Assembly: GCA_023091735.1 (NCBI GenBank)
Contig: JALKBU010000304.1
Coordinates: forward strand, 1 to 50,141
DNA: 50,141 bases
DNA from: Trichomonas tenax
Lineage: Eukaryota; Parabasalia; Trichomonadida; Trichomonadidae
Reading direction: 5' to 3'
Both the position numbers and the translations under genes were made by a program. How positions within the stretch are numbered: position 1 is the first letter of the stretch; every line of letters begins with the position of its first letter. Positions 40,040-50,008 of the stretch are shown here, one piece after another. The notes under the pieces were generated by a model that saw only the letters and a list, made by a program, of their open reading frames with translations, did not search any database and was not told where the DNA came from.

Positions 40040-40530
40040 TCTGCTTCTAACTTGTTTATTGTTATAAAAGTCTTTCCATTTATATGTTGTATTTTTATCT
40101 CCTTCATTTTTTTTGCAAACATAGTCAATTCTCTTTATATTGCTAGTGACCATATGTATCTCTTTTCATGCATATGCACAAATAGGCTTACTTGTGTTGA
40201 TTTTCAATTTTTTTTGATATTAATCTCCAAAGACTTTTAGAAAGTGAAATCATTAAAATTATTTGAATTTATGAATATCTTTCCATTCATAAGGGTATAA
40301 ATGAAGTTATATTTTTCAAGATCAAAATATCAATTATATATATCAATTTTAAATTGATATTTAGCATATACAAATTCTTCGTTTTATTATACAATGATGG
40401 GTTAAGGCTGAATAGCAAATAAGGAAAATTTGAAAATTTATTTTTTGAAGTTTGAAGAGAGAGGCTTTAGGAACATGTCCGAACGATAGAAAAATATCCA
40501 TTGCCCGGGGAAGAGTGATATTACTTGACC
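40040..40530. other. Intergenic region before the methyltransferase
   Basis: AT-rich, no gene seen. CCACTTTCTC at ~40529-40538 is a near-initiator (CCA instead of TCA) 16 nt upstream of the next ATG. Confidence 0.4.
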
Positions 40531-40546
40531 ACTTTCTCCCAAAAAA

Positions 40547-41137
40547 ATGTCAGTGTCAACAAATCCTTACGGCGAAAGATCTTATTGGGACGAAATCTAC
40601 GAGAAAAAACCAGAGACATTTGAATGGGTTGAGAACTACGAGACATTGAAGGAGTTTATTAACTCACATTGCGAGAAAAATCACAAAATTTTAATTCCAG
40701 GATGCGGAAATTCAGAGTTAGGACCATGTATGATTAACGACGGTTATTCCCACATTGACAATACCGATTTTTCACCAGTTGTTATCGAAAGAATGAAGAA
40801 AATTCGTCCCAACCAAAATTGGTTCATCGATAACGTGCGAAAGATGCAATTCGAAGATAACACTTACGACGTAGTACTCGAAAAAAGCGTGATTGATGCA
40901 TTGGTCACACGTGATGATGACGAAGATGCTGTTTTTGAAACTTTGTCTGAATACACGAGAGTTCTCAAGCCAGGATGCCATGCATACATAATTTCCTTCG
41001 GCCAGGCTGAAGATAGAGAGGATTATTTCAAGAATGAGAAAAAGACTTGGATATACGAAGGATTCATAAAGCTTCCTCGTGAAGTAGCTCCAAACAACTA
41101 CAGGCATATTTATATCATCAAGAAACCATTTCAATAA
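40547..41137 (+). CDS. Class I SAM-dependent methyltransferase, METTL13/EEF1AKMT4 type
   Basis: The 196-residue protein covers the minimal domain. The N-terminal YWDEIYE / FEWVENYETL precedes motif I ILIPGCGNSELG (48-59), the acidic strand-2 loop HIDNTDFSPVVI (69-80), MQFEDNTYDVVLEKSVIDAL (100-119; motif IV with the EKSVIDAL variant) and RVLKPG. The order 'Y(W)...FEW...L', 'GCGNS.L' and 'D.S.vvI..M' is diagnostic of the METTL13 N-domain/EEF1AKMT4 group, enzymes that methylate lysines of elongation factor eEF1A in animals. A cytosolic protein-lysine methyltransferase, probably of eEF1A, is inferred. The family length is ~200-255, so this copy is compact but complete. Confidence 0.85.
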   Translation: MSVSTNPYGERSYWDEIYEKKPETFEWVENYETLKEFINSHCEKNHKILIPGCGNSELGPCMINDGYSHIDNTDFSPVVIERMKKIRPNQNWFIDNVRKMQFEDNTYDVVLEKSVIDALVTRDDDEDAVFETLSEYTRVLKPGCHAYIISFGQAEDREDYFKNEKKTWIYEGFIKLPREVAPNNYRHIYIIKKPFQ

Positions 41138-41750
41138 AGATAATATGATATTCATCAATAATTATTGAGATGTGATCGCTTACAATCATTTATCAACTAT
41201 ATGCATTGATTGTCGATGAAATATATCTATCTATTTATGCATATAAAATCCCTTAGTTATGATTCTTAAATATAGTTATTAATTAATTTCATCAAAATTC
41301 ATGTGTTTGATTGTATTAACCTAAAGGATTTGATATAAAATCATTTATGGAAACCACCAGAAAAATAATTATATCTTTACTGTATATGAATAATGATTCG
41401 ATTGATCATTAGAACAAAATTGTATTTCGGCCATTATCTATACTAATTCATAATGGAGTTAAGATATCTAAGGCAGTGACAATGGTTAGAAGTCTTAATT
41501 TTGAATATTTTGATATCAAAATATTAAAAAATGAAAGATATTTGCATAGTGAAGGCGCAATTCTATTACAAATCATTAAAAAAGGAGTTTTCTAAAAAGA
41601 AAAAATGATGCAACCGGCAATAAAAAAATTCAAAATTTGAAACAATAAATATTGGCTTTAATTTTTAATAAATTTTAGAATTTATCCAAAAATAGAAACA
41701 TTTGTCGCTTCAGTTTCAATTAAATGAACAGTGGTCGATTTGTGTAAACC
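41138..41750. other. Gene-free AT-rich interval
   Basis: Nothing supportable was seen downstream of the methyltransferase up to the TIR element. Confidence 0.5.
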
Positions 41751-42356
41751 AGAAGTGTAACAACTCTGGGGGTCAGAACCAGATCAAACACGTATGGGCA
41801 AATATATCTCTTGTGTGATGCCATACATAGTTGTAGTGTTAAACATATATAATATCGTTTCATATTTTTCGTTAACAATTTGATATCAGTTTATTATTGA
41901 GTAAATAGCAATATTTATTATAAATATATCACATGCCAACAACATAGTAACATATTACAAATAACACATAATACAAGCTCCTAATTGAATAATTGTTCAG
42001 TATCTTAATTTATAAATACACGAAATCATTGCGGAGACGATATTATGCATAGACGAATGCACATATTGCATGTTTTTAATGTGATGCACCAACTTATACT
42101 CATAGCCTCCCAATGAAATTGCTGAAATTATTGATTAATAGAAATAAAGTGTTCAAAAATAAAACGATGGAAAAATAATTCGCATCAAATATAATATTTT
42201 ATTAATGTAAACAGTGTCAAATAAATTGTGAAAAACGTAACTTTTAACCTTATCCACTATTTAAAATATGGTTTATTATAACATTTGCATAATGGCAATT
42301 CTAATTTTGCCAATTTTGGCCGCTAAAAACCAAATTTGAGAGTTAAAACACTTCTT
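41751..42356. mobile_element. TIR element family B, copy 2
   Basis: Starts AGAAGTGTAACAACTCTGGG and ends AGAGTTAAAACACTTCTT, an 18-bp imperfect TIR (AGAAGTGTNNNAACTCT). GTAAAC occurs at 41744-41749 and 42357-42362, a candidate 6-bp target duplication. It matches copy 1 (35015-35614) over its whole length, with scattered differences. Its right end lies 45 bp before the start codon of the broken membrane-protein gene. Confidence 0.85.
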
Positions 42357-42401
42357 GTAAACTATTCAATCTGATTTAAAAAGTGACGCTTAAATTTAAA
42401 A

Positions 42402-42859
42402 ATGTTGTTTTTCTTGTTATTTAGTTTTGGACTTTCATATCCAAAGCGAACAAGACCACCTCCGACACCCACGCGATCAGTTAATAGATAAGCAACTATT
42501 ATATCTGGATCCGTTATATTACCGATAATATTAATCGCATCAATCATTGCTTCTATTTTGTTCTTCATCATCTCCAGGAGGAAAGCAAAGGCGGAACTCG
42601 TAGAAGATCAAGAAACCGAAACGAAAATGTATAAAGGAGAAAAATCAGCACCAAAAACAGCAAGAAAATCGATTATTGTCAGCCCAAAGAAGTCCTCTAG
42701 ATCACAAACCAACACAGAAACAACCACTTACTCGAAGATAATAATGATTACGAATATGATTATGATTATTACGATGATACACTCTCTAAGAGAACCTTAG
42801 ACTCGTCCTCATCTGATGAACAAATATCTTTAGCAAAAATCAACGTTGATGAAGATTGA
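42402..42859 (+). pseudogene. Single-pass membrane protein gene with in-frame stop and frameshift
   Basis: The frame starts ATG at 42402 with a signal-like sequence (MLFFLLFSFGLSYP) and a Pro/Thr stretch, and stops at TAA 42489-42491. The same frame continues as a strong membrane helix (SGSVILPIILIASIIASILF) and a basic cytosolic tail (SRRKAKAELVEDQETETK). Near 42730 coding moves to another frame (LLEDNNDYEYDYDYYDD, SSSSDEQISLAKINVDED) and ends at TGA 42859. The design is a small type I membrane protein with an acidic tail. TIR element B copy 2 sits 45 bp upstream, where the promoter would be, which may have silenced it. Confidence 0.6.
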
Positions 42860-43313
42860 TTTTCACTTTTGTTGTTATAAACCTATTTACCTGTATGTAT
42901 TACCTGCAACACTTTTAATTGCAAATTGTCTTTTTTACATTTTTCAAATTTCCAAATCAATGTTATTCTCAAATTATAGGTTTTGAACTATGTGCACAAG
43001 AGTATGGGCCATCAATGATTTGATTATTTTTTTTTTGATATTTTCTAACTTACTGAAAAAATGAAGTTATGTAGTGCATAAAAAGCAACACAATACAAAA
43101 GGGTATTTCTCTACCAATGGGGGTCTAAACATATTGTTTAGTAAATTCTATAAATTTTTGTGCATACAACAAAATTTATTATGCGAATGGACGCCGTGTG
43201 TCCAAGAAAATAACTGGTGATTGCGTATTTCATATAAAAAAGAAGTTTATTTAAAAAAATTAAAGAATCAATAGACAAATGAGATTGAATGATACAATAT
43301 AAGAACATATAAA
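42860..43313. other. Gene-free AT-rich interval
   Basis: No gene or repeat recognised between the broken membrane protein and the glycine-rich pseudogene. Confidence 0.45.
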
Positions 43314-44171
43314 TTATTTTGAAATTGAATTAAAAACAGAAATAAGCAATATTAAATAGCGATTAGACGAACGTGTACAGTGACATGTAATAACAAGTGC
43401 TAATATTTCAATGATTGTTATCGATGGTGATCCAAAACCCGTATGATTTGAAAATTTTGTTTCAGCAATCCAATTTTTATAATTTACAACTCCATCAATA
43501 CCACCAGAACCACCTCCATCAGCACTACCACGAGGTCCATTAGTGATTGACTCATTTGCACAACTTCCTCCACCCATTCCATAGCCATTTCCACCACCAA
43601 ATCCAATCGAACCACATGCACCATGATTATCAACATTATCGCAACCTGTTTGAGTGCCAACAGACGATAAATTTCTACTATCACGCCCTCCTACTATTCC
43701 ACCTCCATTACCGCCTCTAAAATAAGAGCTAAATGAACCACCACCGCTTCCTGCAATCAATATTCTCGACTCAAAACTATTATTCCACGTTCCTGGTGCT
43801 AATCGAAAGTCTGATGCACCTCCACCACATCCATCTGCAGTATATGGTGAACCTTTACCTCCATTATATGTGTAACCATGATAATTCGAAGTTTCGGCTG
43901 TTCCTCCGAGATGCAAATAAATATTTTGTGTTTTCTTTGTAGAATAAACTCCACTGGAATAGCCTCCATATCCTCCATAATTTGAGGAAACATTGCAGCC
44001 TTGCGCACCATACACTTCAAGAAATATATTCGTGGCTGCAAAACAATTTGATTATAGTTAACAATCATTTGGAGATATACAAGGATATTCAAAATTATTC
44101 TTCATAATACTCATATTGACAGAAATATCTCCTTCATTCACTTTGATTTGACCTGCAAAATATGAAATCAT
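43314..44171 (-). pseudogene. ALK/LTK-type glycine-rich protein with two small frameshifts
   Basis: Main frame 43314-44014: a glycine-rich domain of the type found in ALK/LTK receptors and abundant in trichomonads (VYGAQGCNVSSNYGGYGGY, ILIAGSGGGSFSS, SIGFGGGNGYGMGGGSCANE). A C-terminal hydrophobic segment (SITIIEILALVITC) could anchor it. The main frame has no ATG. Upstream, ATG 44171 opens a segment reading GQIKVNEGDISVNM and FEYPCISPNDC. A one-base shift gives NYNQIVLQPRIYFL, and a second shift returns to EVYGAQG. Aligned this way the N-terminal half of the domain is complete, so two indels near 44055 and 44020 killed the gene. Confidence 0.7.
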
Positions 44172-45197
44172 AATTTTACATTCTCATTTATATACTTCTA
44201 CTAATATCTACAGTCAGGACTATATTCATATTGGTTTAGAAATTCATCTCAAACAAATTCATTTTAACATGAATGATCGAATCATTGAAATAAAATGTCA
44301 AAACTGCTCTTTAAAAACTTACACAAAAAGTGACAGTCGAGGACGATTTTAAAATCATTATGAATGCAGAATATTTTAAAAAAATCCTTAACGGTAATAA
44401 TGTAGTAAATATGATGTGATAGCTATATATTAATATTATAACTTCGTCGAGTGAACATTGTTGAAAATAAAATGCAATTTTTCAATCCAATTTTGAATAG
44501 CTTATAACTCATTTTAATCACCCCTTTATAATCATTTGAAACAATTAAGTTTCCATGCATATAATTAGCTTAAACATAGTAGTTTGATCTCGTGATGAAT
44601 AAAGATCATAATTCCAACATCAATTTGGACAAAGAAGTTCATTTGCTAGTGAATAACAAATCTCGGAATTAATACGATAGAATCTTTCAAACGTAACATA
44701 TGTTTATACCAATAAAGAATATATTTAAGATGTTGAATATGAAAGCAAAATATTAAGCCTGAAGTTTTGATTATATATTCATAAAAATTTCTTTCTTAAT
44801 CATCTTCGAATATACATCATACTCAGCATCATGATGAGTATGTCTAAATTTTATAGTATTAGAGTTAGATTCTTTCGTTTGGAAAGTTTATGAATTGGAT
44901 GAAAAAAATTATGAAATTAAAGGAATTAAGATAATTGCATGAATTGAAAAGGAAAATTAATGATTATTTACAAGATATACAATGATCAAAGGCTTAAATT
45001 TAATATTCGTCAATTCAAATTTATGCTGAACATATCAATTTAACTCTTGGTTTATAATATAAACAAAAATCCATGTAGTTTCGCATTAGTAAAACCCCAT
45101 TTTAACGATGATAAATTTTGTCAATTTTAATTTGAGCGATCTGATCGTCGTAAATCGAAAATACGTTCAATAAAATGTCCAAAAATCACAAATATTG
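44172..45197. other. Gene-free AT-rich interval with dispersed repeat copy
   Basis: 44335-44455 is a diverged copy of 3225-3345. An 8-bp hairpin (CATACTCA / TGAGTATG) lies at about 44817-44844. No gene seen. Confidence 0.5.
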
Positions 45198-45209
45198 TCA
45201 TAAAATTTT
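45198..45209 (+). promoter_or_regulatory. Putative initiator of the channel gene
   Basis: GTCATAAAATTTT gives TCA with +1 at 45200 and a 10-nt leader. Confidence 0.45.
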
Positions 45210-46745
45210 ATGGTTCTTCGAATATATTTGTTGAAGCAAAACGGAATTTTACCGGCGACATCAAGTATTTCGAGCGTTCTCTTCAAGTGGAGCCGCTACT
45301 ACTCACCCCCATGGACCTTTTTCCTGCATATTTTAGAAATGTTTTCCATCTTTTTTTTCTGCTACAATATTGTTTACCCAACGATAGACGGTGTATATCA
45401 CATGCGTAAAGAGTTCACAGATTTGTTCTTTTCGGACCACGAAGAGTCGAAACCGTTTAATCACATTGATGAAGTCAGCGATTTCATCGAATTATTCACA
45501 GAAAACATCGAAAAATTCACAAAGGACTCCTTCGCGAACATGGAGTTCATAAATGAAGACACACCATACACTTTGAAAATTCGCTGGAAGAATGGCACTA
45601 TAAACGATTATTTCAAGATCGACATCGATAATCATTTATTCAATCACATACAGGACATCAATTTCCGTATGAATTTTCTCACATACTCGAACGACACTGA
45701 TGTTATTGGATGCACATCTTGGGAAATGGATTTATTGATTTCTACTCGAAATAATGGCTACGAATTCCTTCCAACATACAAATTCAGACGTTCTTATTGT
45801 CTCGGAAAGGTTTCATACAAGAGAGATGAGATGAATAACTTATCAAGGAAACGCGTTTTTGGCGAGAATCGTGTTTTCAGTTATCGCACCGCCCGAGTTC
45901 GCTATGACAAGAATCGGGAAGAATCCGACAAAATTGTTGTTAGAGAAGTTATTGAAGCTATCAAATCAGGCACATTGAATGAATACGTTCCTCCGAAGCA
46001 CGAAAACGTCAAAGATACATTTAACTGTTTCATTTTATCGCTATATCCGCACATGCAGAGGTTTAGTGTTATCTTCATTGTCATCGGAATTCTCGGTTTC
46101 TATATGTCATCAATGACAATCGCTGACTCTTTCAGCATCCACAAACTTCGACTTTCGTACGATGGTGTTTACAAAGAATACAGTTCATTTGACCAATTCC
46201 ACACATCGATCGGACTCTGGAATACATTATTCCTTCTGAAGAGTATCCTCACATTAATTTTGTCTATCTTTGTCATCATCGACACGAACACTATTTCGCA
46301 GTATCCACAGAACGAGACATTGTACGCATTCGGTGTCTCCTCTTTCTTCTCAATCTCATGTTTCATCCGGTGGATGATGCACTGGCCGAAGATATACAGA
46401 ATCGTCATTCTTATCGTTAATGGAGCTAGAATGCTTATTATCATGCTTCTCTCACAAGTTCCTTTCTTGTTTGCTCTTATGTTCTCTGCAATCTTCTTGT
46501 TCGGTTTCGTTGCTGGTGCAACAGACTCACTCGTGAAACTTCTCAAGCTTTACATCGCATTCATCTTCGGGGACAGTCTTTACGGAAATTACTCTGAGTT
46601 CTCAGATGGTTCTCAATCATACAACATTATGTCATTCATATTCAACTCTTTTTTGATCTCAGTCCTGATTTGGGTCTTCTTCACATCATACACAGGTCTT
46701 ATCACGTGGGTTGACCATCACTTCAATGCACAGAATTCTTCGTAA
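45210..46745 (+). CDS. Mucolipin (TRPML)/polycystin-like cation channel
   Basis: The 511-residue protein has the TRPML/PKD2 layout. TM1 (~36-56) is followed by a large lumenal domain (~60-280; polycystin-mucolipin domain, with YFKIDIDN, CTSWEMDLLIST and FRRSYCLG), then TM2 (~284-304), TM3 (~336-358), TM4 (~372-390), TM5 (~403-432), a pore loop and TM6 (~473-495). The pore loop contains AFIFGDSLYGNY, where GD occupies the place of the acidic selectivity filter (NGDD in TRPML). It is likely a Ca2+-permeable channel of endo-lysosomal membranes. It is shorter than animal TRPML (~560-580) at both tails, and no lysosomal dileucine motif is evident. GC is high for the region. Own initiator. Confidence 0.85.
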   Translation: MVLRIYLLKQNGILPATSSISSVLFKWSRYYSPPWTFFLHILEMFSIFFFCYNIVYPTIDGVYHMRKEFTDLFFSDHEESKPFNHIDEVSDFIELFTENIEKFTKDSFANMEFINEDTPYTLKIRWKNGTINDYFKIDIDNHLFNHIQDINFRMNFLTYSNDTDVIGCTSWEMDLLISTRNNGYEFLPTYKFRRSYCLGKVSYKRDEMNNLSRKRVFGENRVFSYRTARVRYDKNREESDKIVVREVIEAIKSGTLNEYVPPKHENVKDTFNCFILSLYPHMQRFSVIFIVIGILGFYMSSMTIADSFSIHKLRLSYDGVYKEYSSFDQFHTSIGLWNTLFLLKSILTLILSIFVIIDTNTISQYPQNETLYAFGVSSFFSISCFIRWMMHWPKIYRIVILIVNGARMLIIMLLSQVPFLFALMFSAIFLFGFVAGATDSLVKLLKLYIAFIFGDSLYGNYSEFSDGSQSYNIMSFIFNSFLISVLIWVFFTSYTGLITWVDHHFNAQNSS

Positions 46746-46774
46746 TTCTTATTTTTGTTTGTATTTAAATATTA

Positions 46775-46987
46775 GACCCTTGTGCATATAATTTTTTGGT
46801 TTGCAACTAGGTGACCTATTGTATTTCCGGCCTCCATATGCATATAGGTTTTATATGCATATAAGATTTCATATGCACACAGAATTCTATATGCATATAG
46901 GTTTTATATGCATATGTAAAATTCATATGTACATGTATAAGTTAAATGCATATGTTAAATTCATAACATATAAGGCACATAATTGCA
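46775..46987 (+). repeat. Left terminal inverted repeat of the 3.08-kb element
   Basis: 213 bp, rich in ATATGCATAT palindromes. It pairs with 49694-49854, apart from an extra ~50-55 bp internal duplication. Confidence 0.85.
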
Positions 46988-47240
46988 CATAAAATTCCAT
47001 TTGCACATAGCATAAATCAGAACACAATTATGGAAGAATGTACTTTGTTTCATAATCATGATTATGATTGCTATAATGATGTTAAACAAAGAACTAATAA
47101 AATGAATTTTTTTAAAGTTTTAGCAAAAATATTTAAGTTGGCAAAAATAAAATATTTTGCATTTCATGAGGAAATTTCTAAGTCAGAATAATAATACTCT
47201 TTAATGTTGATTCGTTCAAAAATGACTTCAAATATATACA

Positions 47241-48440
47241 TTAGAAAAAAATTAGTGTATCCATTAGTATTTCGATTGTTTCACAAATTTCATCATTGTC
47301 ACTATTATTATTAATCATTTGATCAAATATTTCGATATTTTCTTCAATCAATACCCTTGCTAAAAGTTGATCTGATGGAAATGAGCATAGAACGAGCATT
47401 GTATCAACTAAAAGCAATACTGGTTCATCTTCTTCGTTTTCAAAATTGTCAAAATAATTCATGAATATTGTCATAATTATTTTTTCACGACCTGAAATAT
47501 CGTCTAGCTGGCGTAAAAAACGTTTCATCAAATGCAAAAATTCAAGCTTCAAATTATACGAGAATCGATTTCTTATTGCTTTGTAGATAAAATAAATACC
47601 TTCTTCGGATGTTACAAAGTGTAAAATATTTGCATTATGTGGTTCGGCATTTAAAGTATGCATGAAATGCTCGACTATTTCATTTTCAGCATAACAAAAT
47701 AATTCATGAATCTGATTGATGGTTAAGTGCTACATGAAATAATGTAGTTCTGACCTTGAGTATGACGAATATTGTGAGAAATGCTCCAATAAAAGATTTA
47801 GAAGATGAGAAAATGCACTTAAGTTTGGTAATACTAGCTCAATACTTGCATGTAACACATTAGGATACAGGTATTGTATGCTTTCATTAAACTTTTGTGT
47901 AATCAAATTGCTGAAAATTTGAATTAAAATAAATAAATGCACTTCATTTGAGTAAATATTTGCGAATTGTTGCTGGATAATTTCAATGAATGCATTAACA
48001 TTAAAGTAAAAAGTATTTGAAAAAGCTAAGAATATTTGCAAACCTGCATGTTTCAATTCGTCTTCAGATGAACTAAATAATTCAATTGCAGGAGTTATGA
48101 TATCTAACTCATGAAAATAGACTGTATTCACATCTGAAATCGAAATTAGCTTGCATATAACCAATGAAATTGCATGCAACGTGCTTTGATATTGCAATCT
48201 TTTAATATAAAGTTTGGAAAACAAATCGCTGCAAAGCTCTTTCAGATCTAATTCCTGTAGGTGTGCATTTTCAATTTTTGGAATTATTTCATTTAGAGAA
48301 TTGAAATAATCAGTGATTTCCACATCATATAATTCTTCTTGATGTAATCGATGTATAGCATCTATTATGAATTGTATGCACGAGCTTATAACTGTATTTG
48401 GAGTTTTGCTATCTATTTCCTTATATTCTACATGCATCAT
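47241..48440 (-). pseudogene. HEAT/ARM-like helical protein, one frame interrupted by a single TAG
   Basis: From ATG 48440 (ATGATG) the frame runs 236 codons to TAG at 47732-47730. The identical frame then continues without interruption for another 162 codons to the stop at 47241, giving a 399-codon reading unit. Both parts are all-helical with ARM/HEAT-like amphipathic pairs (LFILIQIFSNLIT, IELVLPNLSAFSHLLNLLLE, LHLMKRFLRQLDD, VDTMLVLCSF). No catalytic motif, zinc site or transposase triad is seen. A TCAAAAG box lies ~20 nt upstream of the ATG. The TAG is followed by CAC TTA, close to the known leaky-stop context CAR YYA, so readthrough is conceivable. A recent nonsense mutation is simpler. 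It is the only gene in the TIR element. Confidence 0.65.
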
Positions 48441-48609
48441 CTAATTACTTTTGAATGCCTAAACAAAAAAATATTCATTTTGTGGAAAAATGAAGTAATC
48501 ATACTAAATCAAATGTTCTTTTTAATTAAATACTGTGGTGCTTGAAATAGACTTCCATGTAATTCGGTATATAAAAATATAAAAAAAAAAAAATGAAAGG
48601 AACATGTTG

Positions 48610-49150
48610 ATGCCAAAAACTCTGCTGCTGCTCAAGCATGTAGGGTTATTCCATATTGGAATGATCACAGATGCTTGAGCAGCAGCAGAGCTTTTTGTAT
48701 TTACTTAAAAAAGAGTTAATTTTAGATGATTCTGGACTATTTCAAAATATCCAGGATTACTGGTGCTAGAATGACTGCCTATTGATGGGTAGTGGATCTA
48801 ACACTAGCATTCCTGGATATTTTGAAAAAGTCCAGGATCTCAAATTACCTGCACTTTTATTGTTCTTTTTAGCTGAAATCACAGTGCTGCTCCATCATAT
48901 GGGGTAGATACATCATGTATCAACCCTGTATGATGGAGCAGCATTGAGATTTCAGCCAAAAACACCTCTCAGAATATCACTAGAGTGTTGATGCCAAAAA
49001 TTCTGTTGCTGCTCAAGCATGTGGGGTTGTTCCATATTGGAGTGATCCCGCATACTTGAGAAACAGCAGAATTTTTGGCATTTATTTAAAAAAGAGTTGA
49101 AGTTTTTCAGAATATCCAGGAATGCTGGTAATGGGAATCACGTCTAAGTA
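48610..49150. repeat. Array of long inverted repeats (hairpins), ~381-bp higher-order unit
   Basis: There are four complete hairpins and one half. H1 (48614-48697) has a perfect 20-bp stem CTCTGCTGCTGCTCAAGCAT with an inner ATTCCA/TGGAAT stem. H2 (48728-48839) has ~52-bp arms, about 85% paired. H3 (48866-48962) has a perfect 15-bp core TGCTGCTCCATCATA. H4 (48991-49081) is a diverged copy of H1, 381 bp later, with 15 perfect terminal pairs. A left arm of H2 alone follows at ~49110-49140. Spacers after H1 and H4 are also similar (TTTAAAAAAGAGTT). Confidence 0.85.
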
Positions 49151-49693
49151 AATGAATATTAATATTCAGTTCTAAGTTGCTGTTGACTATATCATTGTTT
49201 AAAAGTATTAGTATAAATCAATTCAAAGATATGAAGATTTTTATTGATCCGAGCGGGATTTATAAAAAATAAGGTTAAGAAGGTCACAAATTATATCAGC
49301 AAATAATGTCGTTTATGTCATCAAATTACACATATCTCATCAATCATATATTCAATTAAATTAAATTTAAATTAATACCGATTTGTAACTGTAGGATGCT
49401 ATTTCACTTCTTTTATTATTTATATCAAAGTGTTTTTATTGTAATTAAATAAATACTAAATACTAAATATCATTATTGTAATTAATTATTGTAGTACTAC
49501 ATAAAAATATCATTTAATTCTACGAATATACGATTTTTTATGCTAGAATTTTTTCTCTTTTCTTTTGCTCTTGAAAACCTGAAAGCCATAGCCATTAAAT
49601 ATGAAATATCATCTATTTTTTAATATGAGAAATACCTATTATTGAATTTATAAATAGCACATAGAACAAGAATATGCATAAAACAACGCAATA
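49151..49693. other. Interior of the TIR element, no gene seen
   Basis: AT-rich sequence between the hairpin array and the right TIR. It includes short repeats of ATACTAAATA. No ORF or motif supported. Confidence 0.5.
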
Positions 49694-49854
49694 TGCAATT
49701 ATGTGCCTTATATGTTATGAATTTAACATATGCATTTAACTTATACATGTGCATATGAATTTTACATATGCATATAAAACCTATATGCATATGGAGGCCG
49801 AAAATACATATAGGTCACCTAGTTGCAAACCAAAAAATTATATGCACAAGGGTC
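49694..49854 (-). repeat. Right terminal inverted repeat of the 3.08-kb element
   Basis: 161 bp, the inverted partner of 46775-46987, ending ...TGCACAAGGGTC before the TATTA duplication. Confidence 0.85.
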
Positions 49855-50008
49855 TATTATTGATTAATAAATTTTATGATAACTCAAAAGACAGAAATTT
49901 TATATTCAAATGAATCAATGAGCCCTCAAGAATTGCTACATCTAAAAAATGCAAGTAGTTTACTTTAAAAACATCTCTGTCACATTTCTAAAATAAAAAT
50001 GTAATTAA

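Larger units (their letters stand above)
46775..49854. mobile_element. 3.08-kb TIR element with TATTA target duplication carrying a HEAT-like ORF and a hairpin array
   Basis: Both ends begin GACCCTTGTGCATATAATTT, followed by TGGTTTGCAACTAGGTGACC. TATTA immediately flanks both ends (46770-46774 and 49855-49859). The left TIR (46775-46987) is longer than the right (49694-49854) because an ATATGCATATAGG-type unit is duplicated in it. Inside are one interrupted minus-strand gene (47241-48440) and a run of long hairpins (48610-49130). No transposase or integrase is recognisable, so it is non-autonomous or the HEAT-like protein has an unknown role. Confidence 0.85.

Noticed and set aside
42362..42571. 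Minus-strand 69-codon ORF next to element B
   Set aside because: It is antisense to the signal peptide and membrane helix of the plus-strand broken gene.
46801..46992. 63-codon ORF in the left TIR
   Set aside because: It is a translation of ATATGCATAT-type repeats within the inverted repeat.
48610..49150. CRISPR-like array
   Set aside because: The repeats are long inverted arms with no short direct repeats and unique spacers, the host is eukaryotic and there are no cas genes.
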